From contig CAZBHH010000021.1 of the NCBI GenBank assembly GCA_964492065.1, forward strand, positions 1 through 45,414: a DNA stretch of 45,414 nt, given 5' to 3'. This DNA comes from JADKAC01 sp964492065 (GTDB taxonomy: Bacteria > Bacteroidota > Bacteroidia > Chitinophagales > BACL12). The position numbers and the translations under genes are program-made. Each line of letters starts with the position of its first letter. Positions within the stretch are counted from its first letter, which is position 1. Shown piece after piece: positions 1-8,317 of this stretch. The notes under the pieces are model-generated. The model ran no database searches. It worked only from the letters and a program-made list of their open reading frames with translations, and was not told the DNA's origin.

Positions 1-308
1 TCGGTTTTGTACTCCTGGCTTGTACTGCATCGGAATCGAAGGATTATACCGGATACCCGCAAATGGGGAAACAGGTAAGTCCGGGTGAAGAAGTGTATTT
101 GCAGAATTGTATTCAATGTCATGGCAAGGATGGTAAACTCGGATTTGCCGGAGCGACCAATCTGAAAAAATCGGAACTCAGCCTGGAGCAGCGCATTGAA
201 GTCATTTCGTTTGGGCGCAACCGGATGCAGGCATTTGATACCGTATTGAACCCTACTGAAATTCAAGTCGTAGCCGGCTATTTGGACAGTTTAAAACAAG
301 GGGATTGA
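1..308 (+). CDS. Cytochrome c family lipoprotein (5' end outside window)
   Basis: Small c-type cytochrome, probably a periplasm-facing, lipid-anchored electron carrier. The frame is open from base 3 to the window edge, so the true start lies upstream. The first visible residues include LLAC, a good lipobox, followed by a short linker. The haem-attachment motif CIQCH lies at bases 108-122, and a Met in NRMQAF downstream is a plausible sixth iron ligand. The mature part, under 100 residues, fits a single-haem class I fold. The stop codon overlaps the TTG start of anmK by four bases, so the two are probably co-transcribed. The redox partner cannot be told from the sequence. Confidence 0.85.
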   Translation, partial: GFVLLACTASESKDYTGYPQMGKQVSPGEEVYLQNCIQCHGKDGKLGFAGATNLKKSELSLEQRIEVISFGRNRMQAFDTVLNPTEIQVVAGYLDSLKQGD

Positions 309-1381
309 GCCAAACGGAATCATACCGGGTGTTGGGATTAATGTCGGGAAGTTCGTTGGACGGTCTGGACATCGCTTACTGTCATTTTATCCCGCGAGGA
401 GATAGGTATGATTTCGAGATTATACATGCAGCTACCGTTCCGCTTTCCGAAAACATTTTAAATGACCTGAGGCTTGCAGCTACCGATAGCAGTTGCATCT
501 CACAAGCCGACCTGACGTTTGGTGCATTTTGCGGCAGCGCAGTGTTGCAATTTTTACAAGATAATGCCTCTCCCTTCCCGGATTTTATCGGATCGCATGG
601 CCACACTATCGCACATCACCCCGAAAGAGGGTTCTCTCTGCAAATCGGCAATGCGCAAAGTATCAGGCGATATGTACCCGTTCCGGTAATATCCGACTTT
701 CGCAATGCGGATATTCAGGCGGGCGGGCAGGGCGCACCACTCGTACCGGTATGCGATGCGTTGTTGTTCAAAAGCTATTCCGTTTGCCTGAATGTCGGCG
801 GTATTGCAAATATTTCATTTGATATAAACGGTGTGCGCTATGGTTACGATGTGTGCGCTGCAAATCAGATATTAAATGCAATTGCCCGCAAATGCAATAT
901 GCCCTTTGACGAGGGAGGGAAAATTGCCGCATCCGGAAATGTAAATCAGGAACTGCTCGAAGCCTTTGACACGGATGCTTTTTTGATGAAGCCATTCCCA
1001 AAATCGCTGGATAATGCCTATGTTAAAAAACATTTTATCGACCTACTTGAAAAATTTGATGTATCCTTGCCCGACCAGATGGCAACAGCAACGGAACATA
1101 TTGCTCAGCAAATCGGCAAAGCGATACGCTCTGCGACCGGCAATGGCAGCGAATTGAAAATATTAATTACCGGCGGCGGCGCCTATAATACTGCGTTAAT
1201 TAACAGGATTGCCGCATTGTGCAACACACAAATCGATTTACCTTCCGATGTGATTATTCAATACAAAGAGGCATTGGCGATAGCGTTGATGGCAGTTTTG
1301 CGATGGAGACATATACCCAACTTTTTTCCTTCGGTAACGGGCGCACGCACTGCAGTGTGCGGAGGAGTGATAACCCAATAG
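305..1381 (+). CDS. anmK: Anhydro-N-acetylmuramic acid kinase
   Basis: Phosphorylates and hydrolyses 1,6-anhydro-N-acetylmuramic acid to MurNAc-6-phosphate in cytoplasmic recycling of cell-wall fragments. The 358-residue length suits the family. GLMSGSSLDG (residues 11-20) is the N-terminal nucleotide-binding signature. GGQGAPLVP, preceded by a DFRNAD stretch, is the substrate/active-site region, and LNVGGIANIS is another family block. The start is taken as TTG at 305 because the first in-frame ATG (341) falls inside the GLMSG motif and would destroy it. It overlaps the cytochrome gene by four bases and ends one base before the epimerase gene. No murQ-like partner is in view. Confidence 0.95.
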   Translation: MSQTESYRVLGLMSGSSLDGLDIAYCHFIPRGDRYDFEIIHAATVPLSENILNDLRLAATDSSCISQADLTFGAFCGSAVLQFLQDNASPFPDFIGSHGHTIAHHPERGFSLQIGNAQSIRRYVPVPVISDFRNADIQAGGQGAPLVPVCDALLFKSYSVCLNVGGIANISFDINGVRYGYDVCAANQILNAIARKCNMPFDEGGKIAASGNVNQELLEAFDTDAFLMKPFPKSLDNAYVKKHFIDLLEKFDVSLPDQMATATEHIAQQIGKAIRSATGNGSELKILITGGGAYNTALINRIAALCNTQIDLPSDVIIQYKEALAIALMAVLRWRHIPNFFPSVTGARTAVCGGVITQ

Positions 1382-1382
1382 C

Positions 1383-2402
1383 ATGCGACAGATACATTGT
1401 ATTACGGGAGCAAACGGATTGGTAGGCAGTTACCTCGCCAGGTATTTATTGTCAAAAGGCGAGGCGGTGCGTGCCTTGCGCAGGGAAACCAGCGATATGA
1501 GATTAGTGGCCGATATTGCCGACGCCATCGAATGGCGAACCGGCGATATTACCGATGTGGACGCTTTGGCCGACGCCTTGGAAGGCGCCGATTATGTGTA
1601 TCATACGGCAGCAGTTATCTCCTACGTGAAGCGGGATTACAATAAACTGATGCATGTCAATGTGGAAGGTACCGCCAACGTGGTGAATGTCTGCCTGGAA
1701 CTGCCGGTAAAAAAATTATTACATGTGAGTTCCATTGCCGCAATTGGCCGAACGGGAGTTGCAGATGAGTGGGTGAACGAGGCGAACCGCTGGGAGAAAT
1801 CCAACAGCAACAGCGATTACAGCCTGAGTAAATACCTCGCTGAGCGTGAAGTGTGGAGGGGTATCGCCGAAGGCCTGCATGCGGTAATTGTCAACCCTTC
1901 GGTTATTGTCGGTTCTGGAAACTGGAACAGCGGCTCCTGCCGGTTGTTTACAACCGTGTACAACGGATTTAAATTTTATACCGAAGGCGTTACCGGTTAT
2001 GTGGATGTGCGGGATGTAGTTGCAATTGCCTATCGCCTGATGCAAAGCGATGTCGAAGCCGAGCGGTTTATCCTGAACGGCGAAAATATAGTGTATAAAA
2101 ATTTTTTATGGATGGTTGCCGATGCACTGCAGGTAAAGCGCCCTCCTCTCAAGGCAAATCAATGTATGTCTGAACTGGCATGGCGGGCAGACGCTATCCG
2201 CAGTTTGTTCTCTGCGCATACACCTTCCGTAACGAAGACGACTGCGAGAATTGCCAATAAACGTGTGTACTTCGACAGCGGTAAAATTCAGAGACAACTG
2301 AATTACACGTTTAACCCGGTAAGCAATGCCATTGCCGATACTGCCGCTGCATTTTTAACAGAAAAAAAATCGGGAGTGTATCACCCCGTACCGTTCAACT
2401 GA
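1383..2402 (+). CDS. NAD(P)-dependent epimerase/dehydratase (extended SDR)
   Basis: A 339-residue extended short-chain dehydrogenase resembling dihydroflavonol-4-reductase and 3-beta-HSD-like members. The Rossmann motif GANGLVG lies at residues 9-15 and the catalytic pair Tyr146/Lys150 in YSLSK. HVSSIAA just before it supplies the usual Ser, and NPSVIVGSG is the conserved block after the active site. Substrate cannot be deduced; related Bacteroidota proteins are annotated only generically. The gene is sandwiched in the anmK-yjjG run: one base after anmK, and its stop shares one base with the yjjG start (TGATG), indicating translational coupling. Confidence 0.88.
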   Translation: MRQIHCITGANGLVGSYLARYLLSKGEAVRALRRETSDMRLVADIADAIEWRTGDITDVDALADALEGADYVYHTAAVISYVKRDYNKLMHVNVEGTANVVNVCLELPVKKLLHVSSIAAIGRTGVADEWVNEANRWEKSNSNSDYSLSKYLAEREVWRGIAEGLHAVIVNPSVIVGSGNWNSGSCRLFTTVYNGFKFYTEGVTGYVDVRDVVAIAYRLMQSDVEAERFILNGENIVYKNFLWMVADALQVKRPPLKANQCMSELAWRADAIRSLFSAHTPSVTKTTARIANKRVYFDSGKIQRQLNYTFNPVSNAIADTAAAFLTEKKSGVYHPVPFN

Positions 2403-3100
2403 TGCGCACAAATATCAAACACATATTCTTCGATCTCGATAATACACTTTGGGATTTTAGTACCAACTCAAAAGTCATAGTAGAAAAGTTGTATTTCGAT
2501 TTTGATTTGCCCGGCAGGGGGATACCAAATTTTGATCAATTCTTTATCGACTATAAACAGCGCAACGAGTTTTTATGGGACGCCTATCGCCACGGCCGCA
2601 AGAGTAAAGAAGAAGTGCGGTTCGAGCGATTTTATACCACGTTGTTCGATTTCGGTATTGACAATCGCCACATCGCCATGCAGATGGCCGATTATTACAT
2701 CAAACAGACAAGGCATTTGAAAGACTTGTTGCCCGGAACGGTGGATACCCTGCAATATTTGCACAAGAAATATTTGCTGCACATCATTACCAATGGATTT
2801 GAAGAAGTGCAGTGTTATAAAATTAAAAATTGCGGATTGCAGGAATTTTTTAAAACTGTCACCACTGCCGAATCCGCTCAATCCTTAAAACCCGACAGAA
2901 AAATTTTTGATACGGCATTGAGCAATGCCCGTGCTTCGGTACAGGAGAGTATTTACATCGGCGACTCGCCCGAAGTGGACGGCGTGGGCGCCATGAATGC
3001 GGGGATGGGATTCGTATGGTTCAATTACCTTCAGAATGAAAATACGTACGGTTTCGAAACGGCGATTTCCAACATTTCCCAATTGCGGGAATTATTGTGA
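2402..3100 (+). CDS. yjjG: YjjG-type HAD nucleotidase
   Basis: Cytoplasmic HAD-superfamily 5'-nucleotidase; YjjG proteins dephosphorylate (often non-canonical) pyrimidine nucleoside monophosphates as a house-cleaning activity. The 232 residues show all HAD motifs: DLDNT at 11-15 (nucleophile Asp11, acid/base Asp13), a Thr in IITNGF (motif II), Lys in LKPDRKIF (motif III) and IGDSPEVD (motif IV). The alpha-helical cap between motifs I and II fits subclass I. ATG overlaps the upstream stop by one base. Last gene of the plus-strand run, followed by a strong terminator. The exact substrate is inferred from the family. Confidence 0.88.
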   Translation: MRTNIKHIFFDLDNTLWDFSTNSKVIVEKLYFDFDLPGRGIPNFDQFFIDYKQRNEFLWDAYRHGRKSKEEVRFERFYTTLFDFGIDNRHIAMQMADYYIKQTRHLKDLLPGTVDTLQYLHKKYLLHIITNGFEEVQCYKIKNCGLQEFFKTVTTAESAQSLKPDRKIFDTALSNARASVQESIYIGDSPEVDGVGAMNAGMGFVWFNYLQNENTYGFETAISNISQLRELL

Positions 3101-3164
3101 ATTGCAATGATAGCGCTATAATTGCTTGTAGCGGCGATTTGAAGTTTTCGCATCGCAATAGGGC

Positions 3165-3200
3165 AAAAAAAAAGATACTGCGCCACAGTATCTTTTTTTT
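3165..3200. terminator. Bidirectional rho-independent terminator
   Basis: A 7-bp stem (GATACTG 3174-3180 with CAGTATC 3186-3192) and a 5-base loop, flanked by nine A on the left and eight T on the right, so the hairpin carries a U-tract when read from either strand. It lies between the convergent ends of yjjG (stop 3100) and the small secreted protein (stop 3215) and can end both transcripts. Confidence 0.9.
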
Positions 3201-3214
3201 AGTGTACTAATGAT

Positions 3215-3538
3215 TTATTCCGTTTTAGCCGGTTTTTTTGCGCTCATGCCGATTGAAACGGTCTTTGCCTTGTCGCCCTCATTGCCCAAAGAACCGGCGG
3301 CGCTGCTGGCAGAGGTATTGCCCTTGCTGCTGCAACACGACTTTTTACCGCTGTTGCCCGCTTTGCATTCCTTCATCATTTCCGGGCTGCAATCTGCCGG
3401 GTTTGCATTTTGCGATTGATCTGCCGCATTAACGGTGATATTTGCCTTTGTAGTTTCCGTAGTTGTCGAATTGCTTTGAGCCATTGCTATTGCACTCATG
3501 GCAACTATCAGCGCAAGTGTTGTGAATAGTTTTTTCAT
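3215..3538 (-). CDS. Small secreted Cys-containing protein, function unknown
   Basis: A 107-residue protein I do not recognise. It begins with a clear Sec signal peptide (MKKLFTT, hydrophobic stretch, AMAQ cleavage near residue 20). The mature part is Ser/Thr/Asn/Lys rich and low in complexity, with only four cysteines: Cys50, Cys58 and the adjacent pair Cys68-Cys69. Two disulfides or metal binding are possible but unproved. There is no T9SS sorting tail and no lipobox. Transcription ends at the bidirectional hairpin. It lies 10 bases after the psd stop, so it may be read from the psd transcript, though its function looks unrelated. Confidence 0.7.
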   Translation of the reverse strand: MKKLFTTLALIVAMSAIAMAQSNSTTTETTKANITVNAADQSQNANPADCSPEMMKECKAGNSGKKSCCSSKGNTSASSAAGSLGNEGDKAKTVSIGMSAKKPAKTE

Positions 3539-3548
3539 AATTGTCGTT

Positions 3549-4241
3549 TTAAAAAATGGATTGATCTTTTGTTTTGTTTACTCTGGCGATAATTGTCTGG
3601 CCGCCTTTTACCTTATCGCCGATTTTTACATTTAATTGTGCATTCACCGGTAAAAATAAATCTACCCGCGAACCAAATTTAATAAATCCGAATTCGGCGC
3701 CCTGGGTTACATCATCACCTTCCTCCACGTAAAACTTAATGCGCCTGGCAACGGTTCCCGCAATCTGCCGCATTAATATTTCGACGTTGTCATCCTCGTC
3801 TTCGATAACAAAAGTAGTGCGCTCGTTGGCGGTGGATGATTTCGGGTTCCAGGCCAGCAGGTATTTCCCCGGGTGGTATTTAAAATATTTTACCTGGCCG
3901 CTGATGGGTGTGCGGTTAATATGGACATTTTTTACACTCATAAAAATGGAGACCTGGAGGCGCTTATCGCAAAAGTATTCGCTTTCATAGGTCTCTTCTA
4001 TTACCACAATTTTGCCGTCGGCCGGAGCAATGATGGCGCCCTCTTCCTGGAATAAAATGCGTTTGGGGTTGCGGAAAAACATCATCGTAAATAATATGCC
4101 GCCCAGCGATACAATAAGGGTAACGAGGTGCAGCGATGAATTATCGGGAAATGCCGTATGAAAAAAGACATTTAAAGCCACCAGGACAAACAAAAACACA
4201 ACTATGAGTTTTCTGCCTTCTTTGTGAATGAATTTTACCAT
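3549..4241 (-). CDS. psd: Phosphatidylserine decarboxylase proenzyme
   Basis: Converts phosphatidylserine to phosphatidylethanolamine, the main membrane phospholipid. The 230-residue form starts at the ATG at 4241 (MVKFIHKEG), which matches the short-type family; an in-frame extension to 4313 would overlap cdsA and adds nothing recognisable. One or two N-terminal membrane segments (about residues 12-55) are followed by the catalytic domain with APADGK (72-77), VHINR (106-110) and YHPGKY (122-127). FGSRVD at 189-194 supplies the Gly190-Ser191 self-cleavage site that makes the pyruvoyl group. It follows cdsA by 53 bases. A TAACTTTG box on the minus strand at 4263-4270 could give a second promoter. 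Confidence 0.95.
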   Translation of the reverse strand: MVKFIHKEGRKLIVVFLFVLVALNVFFHTAFPDNSSLHLVTLIVSLGGILFTMMFFRNPKRILFQEEGAIIAPADGKIVVIEETYESEYFCDKRLQVSIFMSVKNVHINRTPISGQVKYFKYHPGKYLLAWNPKSSTANERTTFVIEDEDDNVEILMRQIAGTVARRIKFYVEEGDDVTQGAEFGFIKFGSRVDLFLPVNAQLNVKIGDKVKGGQTIIARVNKTKDQSIF

Positions 4242-4294
4242 TTCTGCTATGATTCCGATTGGCAAAGTTAATACAATTCGGTTCTCTTTTCGGT

Positions 4295-5122
4295 TCAGAT
4301 CAGGCTGAGCCATGCATAGACAAAGGGTACGGCGATCAGCAGAGCGTCGAAACGGTCCAGGAACCCCCCGTGGCCGGGCAATATCTGGCTGCTGTCCTTT
4401 ATGTGCAGGCTGCGTTTAAACATGCTCTCCGCCAGGTCGCCGAAGGTGCCGGCAATGCTCACCAGGGCGCCCGTGATGACCCATTGAGGGAGGGTGAGAG
4501 CGGTAGAATAATGTGATAAAACGGCCGCACAGGCCAGTGCAGCGACAAACCCGCCCGCAAAGCCCTCCCAGGTTTTTTTCGGCGATATGCGCTCAAAGAG
4601 CTTGTGTTTGCCAAACGCCCGCCCCGCAAAATAGGCAAAGACGTCGTTTGCCCAAATGATGCACAGAATGCCCAGCGTGATGAGCGGGTAAAAATTATCT
4701 GCCGAGATGGAAATGGTGTTGAGCAGTGCGAAGGGTATAACCACATATACCAGCCCGATAATTCTGAGGCCGATATATTGAAACGGATTTGGCCGGTTTT
4801 TATACAACTCCAGGATGACAATGCCCGCAAACAAAACAAAAAACAGGCTGTAATACGATGTGTCTATTACCCCATAGGCAATCAGTGCAATCAGAAAATA
4901 GACGATGGTACCCAGCGTGAGATTGCCCGCAATATGCAATTGTTGCTGAGGCGTTTCCCCTTTTAAGGGCGTAAGTATGCGCAGGTATTCGTATTGTGTC
5001 AGCATTGCCAGCAGGTAGAAACAGGCAGAAAAAGAATACGGGCTGATAAGTGTGCAACCGATAATTACCGCTGCGCCCAAAAGTGCCGTAATGAACCGCT
5101 GCCCTAAATTTGATAATCGCAT
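4295..5122 (-). CDS. cdsA: Phosphatidate cytidylyltransferase (CDP-diglyceride synthase)
   Basis: Makes CDP-diacylglycerol from CTP and phosphatidic acid at the inner membrane, upstream of the decarboxylase encoded next to it. I take the ATG at 5122 (MRLSNLGQR), giving 275 residues; the reading frame extends upstream to 5257 but that part overlaps the DUF2007 gene and has no membrane-protein character. Seven or eight hydrophobic segments span the protein. The C-terminus holds the CDS signature in full: SMFKR, then KDSSQILPGHGG, then DRFD. SPKKTWEG upstream of it is also characteristic. Part of the CPBP-DUF2007-cdsA-psd run. Confidence 0.96.
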   Translation of the reverse strand: MRLSNLGQRFITALLGAAVIIGCTLISPYSFSACFYLLAMLTQYEYLRILTPLKGETPQQQLHIAGNLTLGTIVYFLIALIAYGVIDTSYYSLFFVLFAGIVILELYKNRPNPFQYIGLRIIGLVYVVIPFALLNTISISADNFYPLITLGILCIIWANDVFAYFAGRAFGKHKLFERISPKKTWEGFAGGFVAALACAAVLSHYSTALTLPQWVITGALVSIAGTFGDLAESMFKRSLHIKDSSQILPGHGGFLDRFDALLIAVPFVYAWLSLI

Positions 5123-5165
5123 ATGTGTATTCCGCTGGTTATAGTTAATTCCGGTTGAAAAATAG

Positions 5166-5387
5166 TTATTCCAAAGTGTCGTCATTCTTGAATACAATTT
5201 CCAGTGCGTGCTCGGCTTGCGAGGTGTGTACCAGCAGCTCGATCTCGCCGGGGACAAAATTGACGTAGGGCGTACTGGTTTTATCCAGCATCACCACGTT
5301 AATGCCTTCACTTTCCAGTGCTGTTTTCATTATCCATGCTTTTGGTTGTTCGTCGGTTGTGAAGACGGCTATCCAATCCTTTTCCAT
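5166..5387 (-). CDS. DUF2007-type small protein
   Basis: A 73-residue soluble protein with the DUF2007 (GlnB-like, putative signal-transducing) pattern: an opening WIAVFTTDEQPKAWIMK strand-helix, ALESEGI, then a beta-rich second half with ELLVHTSQAEHALEI. No catalytic residues are evident. Its ATG lies inside the 3' end of the CPBP protease gene (80-base overlap in another frame). The start is supported because residues 5-25 are the conserved beginning of the domain. In Bacteroidota this family often sits between a CPBP protein and cdsA, as here; its role is unknown. Confidence 0.8.
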   Translation of the reverse strand: MEKDWIAVFTTDEQPKAWIMKTALESEGINVVMLDKTSTPYVNFVPGEIELLVHTSQAEHALEIVFKNDDTLE

Positions 5388-6300
5388 AGTCGCTGACCTT
5401 GTAATAAAGTAAAAGAAAAAACAGGAACAGAGGAAGTGTCATTGCCGCCTGCTGCCAGCCCGACGGTTCTTCCCAATGTTTGGGTATCACCTCGATGTTG
5501 ATCAGGTAAAAGGTGATTACCGCACCTGTATTATTGATGAAATGGGCGAATACAGGGGCTCTTAAACTTCCGCTCCACCCATATAAATATCCCATGACGG
5601 CGCCTAATAACAGCCTGGGGAAAAAGCCGAAAAATTGCAGGTGGATAAAGCTGAATACAAAGGCGCTGCTCCATACGGCGAGGTGGAGTTTGCCGCTGTG
5701 TTCGTAAATGGTGCGCTGCAATACGCCCCGGAATAACAACTCCTCGCCGACGGCGGCGACAATGCCGATGATAAAAATATTGATAAGCAATCCGCCGATG
5801 GTACTCGTTCCCAAAAAAGCATCCGTTTGCAACTGCGCCTGGGTTTCGAGTTTTTTCATGAGTGCTTCGGTTTCGGCAAATACACCCGGCAGGCTCAGCG
5901 AGGCATTCCACTCCTGCAAAAAACTGATGAGCGCCGTCGAGGAAAACATGAGCGCAATCATCAATAGCATCTGGCGCCAGCCCAACCCTTTGTTTAATCC
6001 CGTTGAAGCGATAACGGGCTTGTCCTGCAGGTATAAAAAAAATACGGGGATAACGATAAACCTGCCGACAGAGGAAAGCAGTTGAAATAATTTCAACGAT
6101 TGTATCTGTACCGCAGAAAACTCGGCGGCAGATGTATAGGAGTCGATTTCGGTAACTAAGTGTTGAATGTCGCCCCGGGGCAGAATCAGGGAAGTGAGAA
6201 ATAATGCCCCATAGCTGAGCAGAGATTCGCCCAGCAGATACAGCCCCAGAAGAATCAGTAATTTCCCGCCTAAGGGATAATGTGCAATCGCTCCACGCAT
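5308..6300 (-). CDS. CPBP-family intramembrane metalloprotease
   Basis: Polytopic membrane protein of the CPBP (CAAX protease/bacteriocin-processing, ABI) family. From the ATG at 6300 (MRGAIAHYPL) it is 330 residues. The family motifs are complete: GEELLFRG with Glu186, Glu187 and Arg191; FSFIH ending in His220; and FAHFINN with His253 and Asn257. Together these form the metal-binding site in the membrane. About seven hydrophobic segments are visible. The last 26 codons overlap the DUF2007 gene, and the basic/polar tail after the final membrane segment looks like a read-on extension. Substrate unknown; members act in protein processing or immunity to bacteriocins. Confidence 0.88.
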   Translation of the reverse strand: MRGAIAHYPLGGKLLILLGLYLLGESLLSYGALFLTSLILPRGDIQHLVTEIDSYTSAAEFSAVQIQSLKLFQLLSSVGRFIVIPVFFLYLQDKPVIASTGLNKGLGWRQMLLMIALMFSSTALISFLQEWNASLSLPGVFAETEALMKKLETQAQLQTDAFLGTSTIGGLLINIFIIGIVAAVGEELLFRGVLQRTIYEHSGKLHLAVWSSAFVFSFIHLQFFGFFPRLLLGAVMGYLYGWSGSLRAPVFAHFINNTGAVITFYLINIEVIPKHWEEPSGWQQAAMTLPLFLFFLLLYYKVSDYGKGLDSRLHNRRTTKSMDNENSTGK

Positions 6301-6343
6301 CCTCGTAAAGTTACATACCGAAATTAAAAGGAAGGAGATACTT

Positions 6344-6916
6344 TCACCGGAACAGAATGGATAACAACGCTTCGAAGTCAAACGCTGTTGTATAATTTCT
6401 ACCCGTATAATAATGCACCTGCAGTTGCAGGTCAAAAGAAGTTTCATCAATTATCCGGGATTCGATGATGATATTGCCGTATTGTTGTTCGGGCAATGCG
6501 GTGTCGGGATGCAGTTTGGGTTTCAGGTAATGCCGCTCAATGATTTCCACGTAGTCTTTGCGCAAAAAATGGCGGACATCGGATACGTAGGTCTTATAGT
6601 TGTGCGTCAGTATTTCCCACTTCCACGCATCGGCAATCATCCGGAATTCCCCGCCTTCAAAATACGCCGGCGTATAAGTGATGCGGATACTATTGCTGGC
6701 ATTGTTGTGGCGGCGCTCGAAGATGTCGTTGATGCCGGTGTCGTCATGCAGGATAAAGTATTGGTAAAACATCTGCTTTATATCCGCATACCTGTCGGAA
6801 ATTATCCACGATTGCAAGGCCTTGTTGAAGTCGGAATCCCGCTTTAACAACTCGTGCAGAAATGGCTTTGACGGATTGCCGGAAAATTCTAGTAAAGAGT
6901 TCAGTTCGTCGCTCAT
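6344..6916 (-). CDS. Conserved-looking hypothetical protein, 190 aa
   Basis: I do not recognise this protein. From the ATG at 6916 (MSDELNSLL) it is 190 residues, soluble, without signal peptide or membrane segment, rich in aromatic and charged residues (for example FYQYFILHDD, RHYLKPKL). The reading frame runs on upstream to 7078, but that part overlaps ugd and is Arg-rich shadow sequence, so the later ATG is chosen. It is transcribed away from ugd across a 62-base gap and lies 43 bases before the CPBP gene on the same strand, so it may lead that operon. No motif suggests a function. Confidence 0.72.
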   Translation of the reverse strand: MSDELNSLLEFSGNPSKPFLHELLKRDSDFNKALQSWIISDRYADIKQMFYQYFILHDDTGINDIFERRHNNASNSIRITYTPAYFEGGEFRMIADAWKWEILTHNYKTYVSDVRHFLRKDYVEIIERHYLKPKLHPDTALPEQQYGNIIIESRIIDETSFDLQLQVHYYTGRNYTTAFDFEALLSILFR

Positions 6917-6942
6917 CCGGAAATGTTCCGTCAAAATTAAAC

Positions 6943-6950
6943 TAACTTTG
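6943..6950 (+). promoter_or_regulatory. -7 promoter box of ugd
   Basis: TAACTTTG matches the Bacteroidota -7 consensus TAnnTTTG exactly and ends 28 bases before the ugd ATG, giving a predicted leader of about 20-25 bases. No good TTG (-33) element is seen at the expected spacing, so this is a partial match. Confidence 0.55.
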
Positions 6951-6978
6951 CGCCTGCTTGTAAAAAAACGGAAATTAA

Positions 6979-8289
6979 ATGAAGTTAGCTGTTGTAGGTA
7001 CCGGGTATGTAGGCCTCGTAACAGGCACCTGCTTTGCCGAAACCGGCAATCACGTGATTTGCGTGGATATCGACGCACAAAAAGTAGAGCGCATGCGCAA
7101 TGGGGAAATACCGATTTATGAACCGGGATTGGAAACTATTTTCTCCCGCAATATTGAACAGGGCAATTTGCATTTTACCACCGACCTGGCCTATGCCGTT
7201 GAAAACAGCGAAATCGTTTTTCTCGCCTTGCCGACACCTCCCAACGAAGATGGCTCGGCAGATTTGCAATACGTTTTACAAGTATCCGAACAGTTGGGAA
7301 AACTGATTAAAGACTACAAAATTATTATCGATAAAAGTACGGTTCCCGTGGGCACCGCCGAAAAAGTGAGAGCGGTGATTGCGGGGCATTGCAAGGCGCC
7401 GTTTGATGTGGTCTCCAATCCGGAATTTTTGCGTGAAGGGGTGGCCGTAGAGGACTTTATGAAACCCGAACGGGTGATAATCGGCACAGAAAGCGAACGG
7501 GCGAAGGAAATTTTGAGCCGGCTGTATGCGCCTTTTGTGCGGCAGGGAAACCCGGTAATCTTTATGGATGAGCGCTCGGCAGAACTCACCAAGTACGCTG
7601 CCAATGCCTTCCTGGCGACGAAAATTACCTTCATGAATGAAATTGCAAACCTTTGTGAACTGTTGGGCGCCGATGTGGATATGGTGCGCAGGGGTATCGG
7701 CGCCGACTCGCGGATCGGCAAGCGCTTCTTGTTCCCCGGTGTGGGCTATGGCGGCAGTTGCTTCCCCAAAGATGTGAAGGCGCTCAATCACATCGCCGAT
7801 CAGCAAGCCTATGATTTTCATGTTCTGAAAAGTGTGATTAAAGTTAACGAACGGCAACGCACAATTCTCGTCGAAAAAATTGTCAATAAATTCGGCGTCG
7901 ATCTGAGCGGTATGACTATTGCCGTCTGGGGCCTGGCATTTAAACCGAATACCGATGATATCCGCGAAGCGCCCGCCATTTATTTAATTGATGCATTGTT
8001 GAAACAGGGCGCAACCATTCGGGTATTTGACCCCGAAGCCATGCATAATGTGCGCAAAATCTATGGCGATACGATACAGTTTGCAGCTAATGCTTATGAT
8101 GTTTTGCAGGATGCCGATGCCCTGGTGATAATGACCGAATGGAATGTGTTCCGCTCGCCGGATTTTGAAATGATGCGCAGCCTGATGCGTCAACCCGTAA
8201 TTTACGACGGGCGCAACGTTTTCGATTTGCACCTGATGCAATCACAGGGATTTTACTATGAAAGTATAGGCAGAAAAGTTGTGAAATAA
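6979..8289 (+). CDS. ugd: UDP-glucose 6-dehydrogenase
   Basis: Oxidises UDP-glucose to UDP-glucuronate with two NAD+ in the cytoplasm. The 436 residues show the N-terminal Rossmann motif VGTGYVG (6-12), DKSTVPVGT (118-126), NPEFLREG (147-154), Lys205 in ELTKYAANA and the catalytic Cys261 in GYGGSCFPKD, with Asp265 nearby. WGLAFKPNTDD marks the C-terminal UDP-binding domain. It is followed 28 bases later by UDP-glucuronate decarboxylase, so the pair makes UDP-xylose for surface glycans. A -7 box lies upstream. Confidence 0.97.
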   Translation: MKLAVVGTGYVGLVTGTCFAETGNHVICVDIDAQKVERMRNGEIPIYEPGLETIFSRNIEQGNLHFTTDLAYAVENSEIVFLALPTPPNEDGSADLQYVLQVSEQLGKLIKDYKIIIDKSTVPVGTAEKVRAVIAGHCKAPFDVVSNPEFLREGVAVEDFMKPERVIIGTESERAKEILSRLYAPFVRQGNPVIFMDERSAELTKYAANAFLATKITFMNEIANLCELLGADVDMVRRGIGADSRIGKRFLFPGVGYGGSCFPKDVKALNHIADQQAYDFHVLKSVIKVNERQRTILVEKIVNKFGVDLSGMTIAVWGLAFKPNTDDIREAPAIYLIDALLKQGATIRVFDPEAMHNVRKIYGDTIQFAANAYDVLQDADALVIMTEWNVFRSPDFEMMRSLMRQPVIYDGRNVFDLHLMQSQGFYYESIGRKVVK

Positions 8290-8317
8290 TTGAATTAATA
8301 TCTAATATACCGACAAC

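Noticed and set aside
5123..5257. N-terminal extension of CdsA
   Set aside because: It overlaps the DUF2007 gene, is Arg/Trp-rich rather than hydrophobic, and the typical N-terminus starts at 5122.
6917..7078. N-terminal extension of the 190-aa protein into ugd
   Set aside because: It is antisense to the conserved start of ugd and Arg-rich, as expected for a shadow frame.
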